DNA from: Candidatus Pacearchaeota archaeon
GTDB lineage: Archaea > Nanobdellota > Nanobdellia > Pacearchaeales > GW2011-AR1
Assembly (NCBI GenBank): GCA_016188895.1
Contig: JACPGZ010000044.1
Coordinates: 1-37,742 of the forward strand
Length of the DNA stretch: 37,742 nucleotides
Direction of reading: 5' to 3'
Position 1 is the first letter of the stretch. Each line of letters starts with the position of its first letter. Positions 24,877-34,441 of this stretch are shown piece by piece. Both the position numbers and the translations under genes were made by a program. The notes below the pieces were generated by a model. That model was not told where the DNA came from and searched no databases. It worked only from the letters and a program-made list of their open reading frames with translations.

Positions 24877-26232
24877 ATGCTTGAAAAACTTGGAAATGCA
24901 ATTAAAAGCGGAATTGACAAAATAGCAGGAGCCATATTTGTTGATAAAAGAACCATTGATTCTGCTCTGAAAGATATTCAGCGCGCATTGCTTGAAGCAG
25001 ATGTTAATGTAAAACTAGTCAAGGAAATTAGCGATAAATTAAGGCATGTTGCATCTGATGAAAAGATAAAGGGAATAGACAGAAAAGAGCATGTGATAAA
25101 AATTTTATATGACGAATTAGAAAGAATCCTCGGTAAATCTCATGCGATAAATTTTGAAAAAAATAAGTGCCAAAAAATCATGCTTGTTGGTCTGTATGGC
25201 TCGGGAAAGACAACAACAATTGCAAAACTTGCTAACTATTACGCAAAAAGAGGATTTAAAACAGCAATGCTTGGATTAGATGTTCACAGGCCAGCTGCGA
25301 CTGACCAGCTTGAACAACTTGCTAAAAAGAATGCTCTTAATTATTTCATAGATAGGCAAGAAAAAAACCCTGTAAAAATCTGGAAAAAATACAAAAAAGA
25401 GCTTGAGAAATATGAACTTGTTTTTATAGACACAGCAGGAAGAGATGCACTTGATAGTGAATTAATAGCAGAGATTCATGAATTAAACAATGTAATTGCT
25501 CCAGATTATTCAATTCTTATAATGCCTGCTGATATAGGACAGGCTGCGAAAAAGCAGGCTGAAGAATTCAATAAAATTGGAATCCAAGGAGTTATAATAA
25601 CGCGTATGGATTCAAGTGCAAAGGGCGGCGGGGCATTAACAGCATGCGCTGAAACAAATGCCCTTGTATTCTTTATAACAACTGGAGAAAAGATAAATGA
25701 TATAGAAACATTTGCTCCAAAAACTTTTGTATCAAGATTGATGGGGCTAGGCGATTTAGAAGGGCTTTTAGAAAGAGTTCAGTCAGTTATTGATGAAAAG
25801 CAGGAGAAAAGACTTAAAAAAAGCCTTGAAGAAGGAAAACTTACATTGCTTGACATCTACGAACAACTTAAAGCAATGGAGGGAATGGGCTCTATGAAGA
25901 AGATATTAAGCATGGTTCCTGGATTTGGACAGGCAAAAATTCCGGAGGAGCTTTTAGGTAAACAGGAGGGCAAGATGAAAAAATGGAAGCATGCAATTGA
26001 CAGCATGACGCATGAAGAGATTGAAAATCCTGAATTACTAGAAAAACAACCAAAAAGAATCCAGAGAATATCAAAAGGCTCTGGTGTTTCAGCATCAGAT
26101 ATTCGCAGCTTGCTAAAGCAATGGAAAATCATAAATGATTTTGCTAAAGGAGGGATAAATCCTGAAGCTGGATTATCAGAAAAGCAGATGCAAAAGCTTG
26201 CTAAGAAGTTTGGAAAGAGGATGAAATTTTAA
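24877..26232 (+). CDS. srp54: Signal recognition particle protein SRP54
   Basis: GLYGSGKTTTIAKLANYY, DVHRPAATDQLEQLA, DTAGRDALD, M domain with MVPGFGQ and RIQRISKGSGVSASDIRSLLKQ. Confidence 0.96.
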   Translation: MLEKLGNAIKSGIDKIAGAIFVDKRTIDSALKDIQRALLEADVNVKLVKEISDKLRHVASDEKIKGIDRKEHVIKILYDELERILGKSHAINFEKNKCQKIMLVGLYGSGKTTTIAKLANYYAKRGFKTAMLGLDVHRPAATDQLEQLAKKNALNYFIDRQEKNPVKIWKKYKKELEKYELVFIDTAGRDALDSELIAEIHELNNVIAPDYSILIMPADIGQAAKKQAEEFNKIGIQGVIITRMDSSAKGGGALTACAETNALVFFITTGEKINDIETFAPKTFVSRLMGLGDLEGLLERVQSVIDEKQEKRLKKSLEEGKLTLLDIYEQLKAMEGMGSMKKILSMVPGFGQAKIPEELLGKQEGKMKKWKHAIDSMTHEEIENPELLEKQPKRIQRISKGSGVSASDIRSLLKQWKIINDFAKGGINPEAGLSEKQMQKLAKKFGKRMKF

Positions 26233-26233
26233 A

Positions 26234-26539
26234 ATGCTTGAAGAAATATTAGACAACATAAAAAGACTCGGTAAAGAAATGACAAAATATCAGCAAAGAA
26301 TAAGATTAAGATTAGATTTAATATCTTCCTCCAGCCATATAGATGAAAGCGACATACAAGCTTATTTAGATTATTATGAATCTCTAAATCAATATATTGG
26401 CGCTATTGAAACACTGCATGGAACAGAAGAATATTCAAAATTTGAAGAAGTATTAACTGCAGCAAAAAAAGAAAATATAGTGCGCAACCGCGAATTTTTA
26501 TATTGGCTAATTGAGCGTGCTAATAAAAAGAAGAAATAA
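26234..26539 (+). CDS. Hypothetical helical protein
   Basis: 101-aa ORF starting 2 bp after the srp54 stop. Confidence 0.6.
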   Translation: MLEEILDNIKRLGKEMTKYQQRIRLRLDLISSSSHIDESDIQAYLDYYESLNQYIGAIETLHGTEEYSKFEEVLTAAKKENIVRNREFLYWLIERANKKKK

Positions 26540-26541
26540 AG

Positions 26542-26889
26542 CTACTTTTCGCTTCCCTGCACAACAGCTACTATTCCACCAGCCAAAGACAAAAACATAT
26601 CTGATAAAATAATTCCAAGAACAATTGCAATAATCCCTCCTTTAACAACACTCTTCTTATTTAGCATTAATTTAGATGCATAAATCTTCAGTATTCCTCC
26701 AGCAAGCAACAAAGCAAAAACACAGAATAAAATCAAGGCAATTGCCCATGGAGACAATTCCCTTCCTATTTTATCGCTCAATGAGCTAAAGCTCAAAACA
26801 ACAAAAAACAAGAGTAGAAACACGCCTGCGCCAATTAATGTCAAAATCCCTCCAATAAGAATCAATACGCTTCCTGCCTTTGATTCCAT
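26542..26889 (-). CDS. Small membrane protein
   Basis: 115 aa, three or four hydrophobic segments. Confidence 0.6.
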   Translation of the reverse strand: MESKAGSVLILIGGILTLIGAGVFLLLFFVVLSFSSLSDKIGRELSPWAIALILFCVFALLLAGGILKIYASKLMLNKKSVVKGGIIAIVLGIILSDMFLSLAGGIVAVVQGSEK

Positions 26890-26939
26890 TTTTATATCAA
26901 TTAAATAAAACTTATAAACCTTGTCACTAATATGCTATA

Positions 26940-27149
26940 ATGGAAAAAATAATATCCTTGATATTAAAAAGTAGTTTATTCCCCATCTTAACAGAGGCAT
27001 TGTATAGTACTGGAAATGATATATGGGAGTATAATAAGTTAACATCGCTAGTATTATATTTAACTGGTTTTATATTAACTACTCCTGGTAGTATAATACT
27101 AACAATTATTATAATTTTATACATATTAAAAACTAAAGATTATATATAA
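26940..27149 (+). CDS. Small membrane protein
   Basis: 69 aa with two TM segments, 1 bp before bud32. Confidence 0.45.
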   Translation: MEKIISLILKSSLFPILTEALYSTGNDIWEYNKLTSLVLYLTGFILTTPGSIILTIIIILYILKTKDYI

Positions 27150-27150
27150 A

Positions 27151-27777
27151 ATGAAACCCAAAATAATCCAGCAGGGAGCAGAAGCGCACATTATCCTAGA
27201 AAACAGCATAATTAAAAAAAGAAGAATGAAAAAATCCTACCGCCTCCCGCAATTAGACGAAAAAATAAGAAAAAGCAGGACAAGAACAGAAGCAAGAATT
27301 ATTGAGAAGCTGCAAAACATCATAAATGTTCCTAAAATCATAAAAACTGACGAAAGCAATAGAGAGATAGAGATGGAATTTATTGATGGCAAAAGATTAT
27401 CAGACCACCTTGACAATTTAGAAAATAAAGATGCAATTTGCGAGCAAATTGGAGAGCAAATTGCAAAGCTCCATGATTCAGGAGTGATTCATGGGGATTT
27501 AACAACAAGCAACATGATATTAAAGAAGGGGTCTAAGGGGGAACGTAGTTTCCTTTATTTTATTGACTTCGGATTGGCATTCATGTCAGAAAGTATTGAA
27601 GATAAGGCCGTTGACCTGCATCTTTTAAGGCAAGCTCTTGAGGCAAAGCATTTCACTCAATGGCAGACTTTATTTAATTCAATTAAGGAAGGCTATAAAA
27701 AATCGAAAAACTATAATGAAGTAATAAAAAGATTTGAAAAAGTTGGAAGGCGCGGGCGCTATAAGAGCCAGATTTAA
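27151..27777 (+). CDS. bud32: Bud32-like Kae1-associated kinase
   Basis: QQGAEAHIILENSIIKKRRMKKSYRLPQLDEKIRKSRTRTEARIIEKL; HGDLTTSNMI; FIDFGLAFMSESIEDKAVDLHLLRQALEAKH. Confidence 0.94.
   Translation: MKPKIIQQGAEAHIILENSIIKKRRMKKSYRLPQLDEKIRKSRTRTEARIIEKLQNIINVPKIIKTDESNREIEMEFIDGKRLSDHLDNLENKDAICEQIGEQIAKLHDSGVIHGDLTTSNMILKKGSKGERSFLYFIDFGLAFMSESIEDKAVDLHLLRQALEAKHFTQWQTLFNSIKEGYKKSKNYNEVIKRFEKVGRRGRYKSQI
27528..27557. repeat. Copy of the 6958-6987 repeat embedded in bud32
   Basis: ggggtctaagggggaacgtagtttccttta is 27/30 to the reverse complement of 6958-6987. Confidence 0.7.
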
Positions 27778-27801
27778 TCTTTATACTAGTAACACGCCCA
27801 A

Positions 27802-29205
27802 TTATCTTTCCCAAACTAAAATTAATTCAACACCCTCTCTTAACCTATAACTCTCATAATTATATTCGGGAAATTTGCTTGCATCAAAAAACTTATCTTT
27901 AATAATCATTATATCATATTTATCAAAATCCTTTTTTGCAATATTATACTCTTCAAGATAACTGACATTCTTGCCATGAAGGTAAAATGGCAGAGGCCAA
28001 TAAACATCAGAAATAATTAAGATGACAGAATCTTTTTTATAAATCTGATTAACTTCATCAGCAAGATTTATTATGTCTTTATCTGTGTGAACATAAGCAA
28101 ATTTATTCTCTTTCTGCCATGTATTTATGAAATTAAGAGTAAAAGAAAAATAAATTAAATAAATCATTCCTATTAAAATGAAGAGATAAAACAAAGTCTT
28201 ATGATTCTTATTAAATTTATTAATCTCTATATTTTTCAATCCAACTGCAGCAAGCAGACACATCGGAGCTGTAATGTTTATTGTAAGCCACGGCGTTTTA
28301 TAGGGAATGATGCTGTAAATTATAAAGTTAAGAAGAAACAGCAGAGAAATATTTAAAGAAAATATATTTTTGCTCTTATAAGCAAAATACAATCCAAATA
28401 ATGATAATATAAAGATAGACCATTCATATTTCAGCAAAATTAAAAAATAATAATAAAATGGCTTATCATGTCCTGCTCCTTCAACTCCTCTATCAGTCCA
28501 CGGCAGAAATCCGCGCACAGAATCAGCAATCCCATAAGGATTTGTAAAGAAGCTTGTAAAAAGCAAGACATAAATAAATGCAAAAAGAAAAACAGAGGCG
28601 AAAATCAGATGATATTCTTCCCTAAAATTAATTTTCTTAATTCTTTTCAAATTAATTAATCCTGACATAAACACAATAAAGAGAGTGATAATAGCAGTCT
28701 CCTTCAAAGCAAATAAAAATGCTAACGAAACAGCAAATAGCGGTAGTTTCTTTATATTTTTAGTTTCTAATATCTTAGTAAATGCATAAACAAGAACCAA
28801 GCTGAACAGCACAAAAGCAATTTCATGAATTGAATATCTTGAATAATACAGCAATGAAGGTGAAATAAGCAATAACAAAGAAGCAATATATCTGTTAAAT
28901 TCATTTCTTTTCCAAATCAAAGGCAATAAAACAAGGGCAATTCCAAATAAAGCAGCAGGCGCCCTTAATGAAAATTCAGATATTCCAAAAATCAGAAAAG
29001 ATAAAGCAAGAACAAAAAAATAAAGCGGGCCATGGTAGTTAAGCGGATTATATTGATAGCCATATCCTGAAATGATATTCTTTGCAAAAAAATAATTCAC
29101 TCCCTCATCATGATGTAAAACGCGCAAATCAAGAAAAGCAAGTCGTGATATAACTGCAAGAATGATTATGACAATAATTAAAATACTCTCCTTTTTCATA
29201 TCCAA
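27802..29205 (-). CDS. Dolichyl-phosphate-mannose mannosyltransferase-like (GT39-type) membrane glycosyltransferase
   Basis: LRVLHHDEGVNYFFAKNIISGYGYQYNPLNYHGPLYFF; multi-TM. Confidence 0.8.
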   Translation of the reverse strand: MDMKKESILIIVIIILAVISRLAFLDLRVLHHDEGVNYFFAKNIISGYGYQYNPLNYHGPLYFFVLALSFLIFGISEFSLRAPAALFGIALVLLPLIWKRNEFNRYIASLLLLISPSLLYYSRYSIHEIAFVLFSLVLVYAFTKILETKNIKKLPLFAVSLAFLFALKETAIITLFIVFMSGLINLKRIKKINFREEYHLIFASVFLFAFIYVLLFTSFFTNPYGIADSVRGFLPWTDRGVEGAGHDKPFYYYFLILLKYEWSIFILSLFGLYFAYKSKNIFSLNISLLFLLNFIIYSIIPYKTPWLTINITAPMCLLAAVGLKNIEINKFNKNHKTLFYLFILIGMIYLIYFSFTLNFINTWQKENKFAYVHTDKDIINLADEVNQIYKKDSVILIISDVYWPLPFYLHGKNVSYLEEYNIAKKDFDKYDIMIIKDKFFDASKFPEYNYESYRLREGVELILVWER

Positions 29206-29297
29206 ATAATCAGGAAATAATATATAAAGTTATTGAAGAAAATTTAAAGGCAATTGGTTTTCTTAATTGCTTAAAGACCTTTCTCCTATTATTTATT

Positions 29298-30005
29298 TTA
29301 AGGCGATCCTGTTGGCTCTGGCGAAGCTGTTCCTGTTGACGATGGTGATGATTCTGCGGTTGCTGTAGGTGTAGGTGATGTAGTTGCTGTGGGGCTTGGT
29401 GATGATGTTGCTGTTGGCGAAGGACTCGCAGTTCCTGTTGGTGTTGGACTTGGAGAAGGAGATGATGATAAAGACCTCTCTCTTATTATTTCTTCTTTAA
29501 CTTCTTCACTCCAGTATGTTCTAACCACAGAAAAAGGTATTGAGGTCATTAATTTTACATTGTTCCATACATAAGGACTAGGATCAACTATGTTTCTTTT
29601 TAAAATAGAACTAAATACTTCTGTATCTGGCAAACCGTCTTTATCGCTGTCAATATAATTTCCATCTCTGTTATCAAGAGGATCGCATGCGTTTCCTATC
29701 CCATCTCTATCTGTATCTCTTTGGTCACGATTTGGAATAGTTTGGCAGTTATCTTTTGTCAATAAAATGCTGTCTCTATCAAAATCAAGCAGGCTTGTAG
29801 AAATTCCTGCAGCTCTAAATGCCTGAATAAGTTCCTGCCCCTCTGTATCTGAAACAACCCTTCCTGTAAAGAAAGGGCCTATAATCAAGAACAAGGCAAC
29901 AATAATAAGCAAGATTACAGCAACAATAACCCATTTATTTCGCAGGATATTTTTTGATGAAGAACTCTTGTAAATACCTGCTGTTTTCACGCCTTTTTTT
30001 GCCAT
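29298..30005 (-). CDS. Membrane-anchored protein with thrombospondin type 3-like Ca-binding repeats and Ser/Pro/Thr-rich tail
   Basis: N-terminal TM; DTDRDGIGNACDPLDNRDGNYIDSDKDGLPD; tail SPSPSPTPTGTASPSPTATSS... Confidence 0.8.
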   Translation of the reverse strand: MAKKGVKTAGIYKSSSSKNILRNKWVIVAVILLIIVALFLIIGPFFTGRVVSDTEGQELIQAFRAAGISTSLLDFDRDSILLTKDNCQTIPNRDQRDTDRDGIGNACDPLDNRDGNYIDSDKDGLPDTEVFSSILKRNIVDPSPYVWNNVKLMTSIPFSVVRTYWSEEVKEEIIRERSLSSSPSPSPTPTGTASPSPTATSSPSPTATTSPTPTATAESSPSSTGTASPEPTGSP

Positions 30006-30235
30006 TTTTTATATTGTTCTATTAAATTTGTTATTTATAAATGTTGTTGCTTATTCAGGTAGCACACACTCTGCTGCTTCTGGAAATGGTTCAGGCGGAG
30101 CTTTTGTTCCCTGCAAGAACAAATCCAAACGACGCAACTAATACTAATGAAATCACAACAACAAAATCTCTTTCCTCATTTTTCCTCTTTTATACTAAAT
30201 CATAAAAATCATATATATATCTTTCGGTTTTCACT

Positions 30236-30695
30236 TTAATATTCTAATGGGTCAGTCCTCTTTAGAAAATCAATTTTATCTAATTCTTCATCTGCTGAAA
30301 TAATTTTTGTAATAGAGTTAAGTTCCATTGAAGCGAGATGGATATAATCAACCCCAGAAATAAGATAATCATATTCCGCAGCTTTTTTTATAACTAAAAA
30401 ATTTAAATCAAACCATGTAATTGGCAGGGAAAGAATAGCATCTATATTGTTTCTGATATCAAGTTCTTTTTTATTTTCGTGGTTTAATATTTTATTAATC
30501 TTTGTAAGTACATTAATGGTCTCTACTAGAATAACCATAGAAGCGCCTGCTTTAAGTTTTTTTGAATCGATAATATTATCTAAACTCTTCCCTTGATTCT
30601 CTTACTAGTTTAACAGCATCTATGTCAAGCTTTATTTGAGATGTCAAAAATTCAACAGGATGGTTCATTCTTCTAGTTGTATCAACAAAAACCAT
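30236..30695 (-). pseudogene. Degraded PIN-domain (VapC-like) toxin remnant
   Basis: MVFVDTT start at 30695 in one frame; C-terminal PIN half GASMVILVETINVL...YDYLISGVDYIHLASMELNSITKIISADEELDKI in another frame with an in-frame stop between. Confidence 0.5.
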
Positions 30696-30753
30696 TCCTT
30701 TTACAATATGCAAGTATACTTAAATCTATATTGGCCGAAAGATTTATTAATAG

Positions 30754-30770
30754 TACGTATTTAATACGTA
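30754..30770 (+). promoter_or_regulatory. Palindromic operator TACGTAT-TTA-ATACGTA just upstream of the start codon
   Basis: Perfect 7-3-7 inverted repeat ending 1 bp before ATG 30772. Confidence 0.65.
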
Positions 30771-30771
30771 T

Positions 30772-31578
30772 ATGAGCAGCTTGAAATTTATTCATAGAGT
30801 TTCCAAGGGAAGCAGATTCAATCAAATATACGTGCCAAAAAGAATAGAATCTGATTTTGAAGTAGGTGATATGGTAGAAGTAAGACTTTTGAAAAAGAAG
30901 ATAGAATTATACTCTTCTCCAAATCTGCCAAGGATTAGTAAGTTCAAAGAGAAGTTGATAAGAGATATATTTAGTTTTTTGTCTGGATATGGAGAAATCA
31001 GACAAATTTTTATATTTGGTTCCTTTCTTACTAAACATATTGATTACAATGATATAGATATCTTGATATTAATAGAAAAAGATAATCAAAAATTTGAAAA
31101 AAAAATATATAATGAATTAATAGAAGAATTTAATCTAAAGTTCCATGTTATTTGTATTGAAAAAGATAAATTAAGAGAATTACTGAAAATTAGCCCGTTA
31201 ATAAGAAATATTATTTATTTCTCTATTTCGAATAAAAAAATTGAAGATTTGCCAGAAATAGAGATTAATAAAAATAGTATAAAATTTATTCTAATGTTCC
31301 CAGAAGACGTTCTTGACATAGATGTTAATAGCAGAATGCTTTATGATGCATTGAAAAGGGTTTTTCTGATCTATAATTTTATAAAAAAATTAGATATCTC
31401 TTCTTATGAAATTGATAAAAAGATGATAAACTTGATTGGAATGGACTTATATGAAAGCATAAGAAGAGATGCAATAATAACCAAAGAAAAAAAGGAGATT
31501 ATAAAGAATATTATAAAGAAAAAGATTAAATTTATTAATAATCTATTGAAAAATGAACAAACGAAACAGAATAACTGA
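30772..31578 (+). CDS. AbrB-like DNA-binding domain fused to MNT-type nucleotidyltransferase
   Basis: N-terminal RVSKGSRFNQIYVPKRIESDFEVGDMVEVRLL; IFIFGSFLTKHIDYNDIDILILIE = GS...D.D motif. Confidence 0.75.
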   Translation: MSSLKFIHRVSKGSRFNQIYVPKRIESDFEVGDMVEVRLLKKKIELYSSPNLPRISKFKEKLIRDIFSFLSGYGEIRQIFIFGSFLTKHIDYNDIDILILIEKDNQKFEKKIYNELIEEFNLKFHVICIEKDKLRELLKISPLIRNIIYFSISNKKIEDLPEIEINKNSIKFILMFPEDVLDIDVNSRMLYDALKRVFLIYNFIKKLDISSYEIDKKMINLIGMDLYESIRRDAIITKEKKEIIKNIIKKKIKFINNLLKNEQTKQNN

Positions 31579-31873
31579 GTTAGCTAAATTATTAGTAAAT
31601 TCATTATCGCATAAAATTGGAAGTATTGTTAATAAAGAAGACCCTTATGCCGAAAAGTACTCTAAAGAAGCTATAAACTTTTTTAATCTAGCTAAAAAAG
31701 TCTTAGAGAATGGAAACTGGAACAATTATGATAAAATTAAAATAAAAGAGGAACTAAAGAAAAAATTAAGTAATGAATTAGAAAAAAGAGATTTTTTAGA
31801 TAAGAGAAAATTTGATATAATGGATGAAGAAATTGATAAGGCATTGAAAGAACTTGACTTAAATTTAGATTAA
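31553..31873 (+). CDS. Small helical partner protein (possible TA component)
   Basis: 106-aa ORF overlapping the MNT gene by 26 bp in another frame. Confidence 0.6.
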   Translation: MNKRNRITELAKLLVNSLSHKIGSIVNKEDPYAEKYSKEAINFFNLAKKVLENGNWNNYDKIKIKEELKKKLSNELEKRDFLDKRKFDIMDEEIDKALKELDLNLD

Positions 31874-31980
31874 TTAGAAATTTCTTTTTATTTGTTTTCA
31901 GTTTTTCATCAATATATCCATAAACCTCTGTTCAAGAAATAAGATTATTTTTGTATATATCCAATTTTCACTTTAATAAA

Positions 31981-32118
31981 CTACTTTATTTCCCGCGGAT
32001 CAATTCTTTTTATTTCGTCTATTGTGTCAAATATTTTGTTAAATTTTTTCTTGATTTCTTCACATGCATATTTTTCAGCCTTTCTTGAGATAGATAATTT
32101 CATTTGTTTATCTTTCAT
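31981..32118 (-). CDS. Small ORF, 45 aa (absent from the ORF track)
   Basis: Manual translation MKDKQMKLSISRKAEKYACEEIKKKFNKIFDTIDEIKRIDPREIK. Confidence 0.35.
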   Translation of the reverse strand: MKDKQMKLSISRKAEKYACEEIKKKFNKIFDTIDEIKRIDPREIK

Positions 32119-32194
32119 ATATAGTCATCATATTTTTATTATTTAAATTTTTCGTTTTCCAAAACCTTAAAAACCCCCCATCCTAGAAATTGTC

Positions 32195-32362
32195 ATGACA
32201 AAGAACAAATTCATAAGAGTAAAATGCACAAACTGCAAGGAAGAATCAATCATATTTGAAAAAGCAACGACAGAAGTGAAATGTAAATGTGGGAATGTTC
32301 TTGCAAAGCCATCTGGCGGAAAGGTAAAATTAAATGCAAAAATCGTTGAAATATTACATTGA
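32195..32362 (+). CDS. rps27e: Ribosomal protein S27e (55 aa, absent from the ORF track)
   Basis: Manual translation MTKNKFIRVKCTNCKEESIIFEKATTEVKCKCGNVLAKPSGGKVKLNAKIVEILH; CxxC...CxC zinc ribbon; directly upstream of aIF2-alpha as in many archaea. Confidence 0.92.
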   Translation: MTKNKFIRVKCTNCKEESIIFEKATTEVKCKCGNVLAKPSGGKVKLNAKIVEILH

Positions 32363-32368
32363 AGTATA

Positions 32369-33106
32369 ATGGAAGAGAATCAAGATATCATATCTGGGAA
32401 AGTTGAAGGAGACGTTGTCTTGTGCACTGTTGACAAGATAGAAGGGATTACAGTATTTGTGACCATAGACAAAGGAGGGACAGGAAGCATTGTTACAAGC
32501 GAGATAGCTCCGGGCAGAATCAGGAATATAAGAGATTATGTTGTTCCTAACAAAAAGATAGTATGCAAGGTTCTGAAAGTAGATCCAAATGGGCATGTTC
32601 ATCTTTCATTGAGAAGAGTTACAGCAAAGGAAAGGAAAGAGGTCATGGACGCCTATAATAGAGAAAAGGCAGCAGAAATAATATTCAAAATTGTATTGAA
32701 GGACAAATCACAGCAGATTATTAAAAAAATAAAAGAGAAATATTCTCTTGATGGATTTGTCTCAGAAGCATTGAAAAATCAAGAAATAATGAGAGATTAT
32801 TTCAGCGAAGACGAATCCGAAAAGATATTGCATTTAATCAATAAGAAAAAGCCGAAGGAAGCTGTTATAAAAAGAACATTAATTATTAAATGCCAGGACA
32901 GACCAGACGGCATAATTGGAATTAAAAATACTTTAAGCATAAAAAATAAAGCTCTTGGCATAAGGTATCTTGGCGGATCAAAATTTATGTTGACTGTTAA
33001 GGGAGATAACTACAAAATACTTAATAACGAAATTGTTTCTGCTCTCAAGGAGATTGAAAGCAGAGCTAAAAAAGAAAAGTGCCTTGTAGAGATATTAAAG
33101 AAATAA
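32369..33106 (+). CDS. eif2a: Translation initiation factor aIF2 alpha subunit
   Basis: GDVVLCTVDKIEGITVFVTIDKGGTGSIVTSEIAPGRIRNIRDYVVPNKKIVCKVLKVDPNGHVHLSLRRV S1 domain. Confidence 0.95.
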   Translation: MEENQDIISGKVEGDVVLCTVDKIEGITVFVTIDKGGTGSIVTSEIAPGRIRNIRDYVVPNKKIVCKVLKVDPNGHVHLSLRRVTAKERKEVMDAYNREKAAEIIFKIVLKDKSQQIIKKIKEKYSLDGFVSEALKNQEIMRDYFSEDESEKILHLINKKKPKEAVIKRTLIIKCQDRPDGIIGIKNTLSIKNKALGIRYLGGSKFMLTVKGDNYKILNNEIVSALKEIESRAKKEKCLVEILKK

Positions 33107-33925
33107 TTATTTAGCAGATAGTTCTTCTTTCAATATCTCGCTTCCCATAATAACTCCGTGCTTGCCTATTATAATAGGATAGGTTTTTGTAGAATGATTT
33201 GTTCCTCTCATCTTAAGCACTTCTACAAACCTTTTTCTCTCGCCCTTATATCTTATAAAATAAAGCAGGATAATGCTGTCTGCTTCAAACTCCAAGGAAG
33301 TGGTATATCCTACTGTCCGCGCCTCTGCATCTTCTTGAAGAGTAAGTAATGATGTGACATTCCATCGTCTTATCATCTCAAACAAAACTAATGCAGATTC
33401 TCTTTTTGCAAGCTCGTCATTAAACAAAAGAGCAAATGATGAAACGCTGTCCATCGCCAACCTTTTTATGTTGTATTTCGTTACAATTGACTCTATTTCT
33501 CCGCCGCCTTCTTCAAGCATAGCCATTACCTTTTCAGGGCTGTATTCTAAAAAGAAAAATTTATTCTTTTTTTCATATTCTGCAAGATCCCATCCAAATG
33601 TATATGCGTTTGAATAAAATTCACTTTTAGTCTCTTCAAACGTAACAAACAGGCAGGACTCGCCTCTCTTCAAACCCTCTATCAAAAACTGTGTTGAAAA
33701 GATTGTCTTTCCTGTTCCGCTTCCTCCCACAACAAGATTGACAGAATTCACCTCAACTCCTCCTTCAATGAGCTTGTCAAATCCTGGGATGCCGGTTGGC
33801 ACTCTGACTATTTTCAGTTTTTCCTTGCTTATACCCTCGCTTTTTGAGGATAAAATGGATTTTTTTGACAACAATGATTTTAGAGACTTTTCTGAAACTC
33901 TCTTCAGCCTCTTTTTCTTAGCCAT
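33107..33925 (-). CDS. KaiC-like RecA-superfamily ATPase
   Basis: PTGIPGFDKLIEGGVEVNSVNLVVGGSGTGKTIFSTQFL...SCLFVTFEETKSEF. Confidence 0.88.
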   Translation of the reverse strand: MAKKKRLKRVSEKSLKSLLSKKSILSSKSEGISKEKLKIVRVPTGIPGFDKLIEGGVEVNSVNLVVGGSGTGKTIFSTQFLIEGLKRGESCLFVTFEETKSEFYSNAYTFGWDLAEYEKKNKFFFLEYSPEKVMAMLEEGGGEIESIVTKYNIKRLAMDSVSSFALLFNDELAKRESALVLFEMIRRWNVTSLLTLQEDAEARTVGYTTSLEFEADSIILLYFIRYKGERKRFVEVLKMRGTNHSTKTYPIIIGKHGVIMGSEILKEELSAK

Positions 33926-34048
33926 AAAATATAAACAATTAGTAGATTTAAAAATCTTAACCTTTCTATCAAAACTATTAATCTTATTATATTTGTTACT
34001 CCTTCATAGAAACTACAAAACAGAAAGATTTATAAACCCTTTTTTATT

Positions 34049-34441
34049 GTGATTGTTATGGAAATTGGAATAGATGAGAGGAGATATGATCAGATTCAGA
34101 AAGAGATGACAGAAGAAATAGCAAAGCCTGTTTTAGATTATCTGAGATCAGCACATCAGAATAAGGAATATACAGCAAAGGGAGAGTGTGCAAATGCATA
34201 CGATATTCTTCTAGTAGATAGAGTAAAAATATTAGAAAGCGGTCCTTTGCTTTGGAGGAGAATATTTCCTAAAATAATAGCCAGCATATCTATTTTATGT
34301 GACAATGTAGAATGCAGGTCATTTGACCAAAATGCAATTCCTCAGGGAGAATTAGAAAGATTAATGGCAAAAGTGGACTTTGATAAAATTGATTTAGATA
34401 TATTTAAAAAATTAACAGAAGATAAAGAAAGATGGCATTAG
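34049..34441 (+). CDS. Hypothetical protein, first gene of a three-gene overlap operon
   Basis: 130-aa ORF overlapping the next ORF by 10 bp. Confidence 0.65.
   Translation: MIVMEIGIDERRYDQIQKEMTEEIAKPVLDYLRSAHQNKEYTAKGECANAYDILLVDRVKILESGPLLWRRIFPKIIASISILCDNVECRSFDQNAIPQGELERLMAKVDFDKIDLDIFKKLTEDKERWH

Noticed and set aside
29389-29574. Plus-strand ORF rich in Gly/Val opposite the Ser/Pro/Thr-rich tail
   Set aside because: Antisense artefact of the low-complexity repeat in the 29298-30005 gene.
30050-30200. Possible frameshifted small membrane protein (RDFVVVISLVLVASFGFVLAG / TKAPPEPFPEAAECVLPE)
   Set aside because: No clear start codon and the two halves are in different frames; too weak to call.
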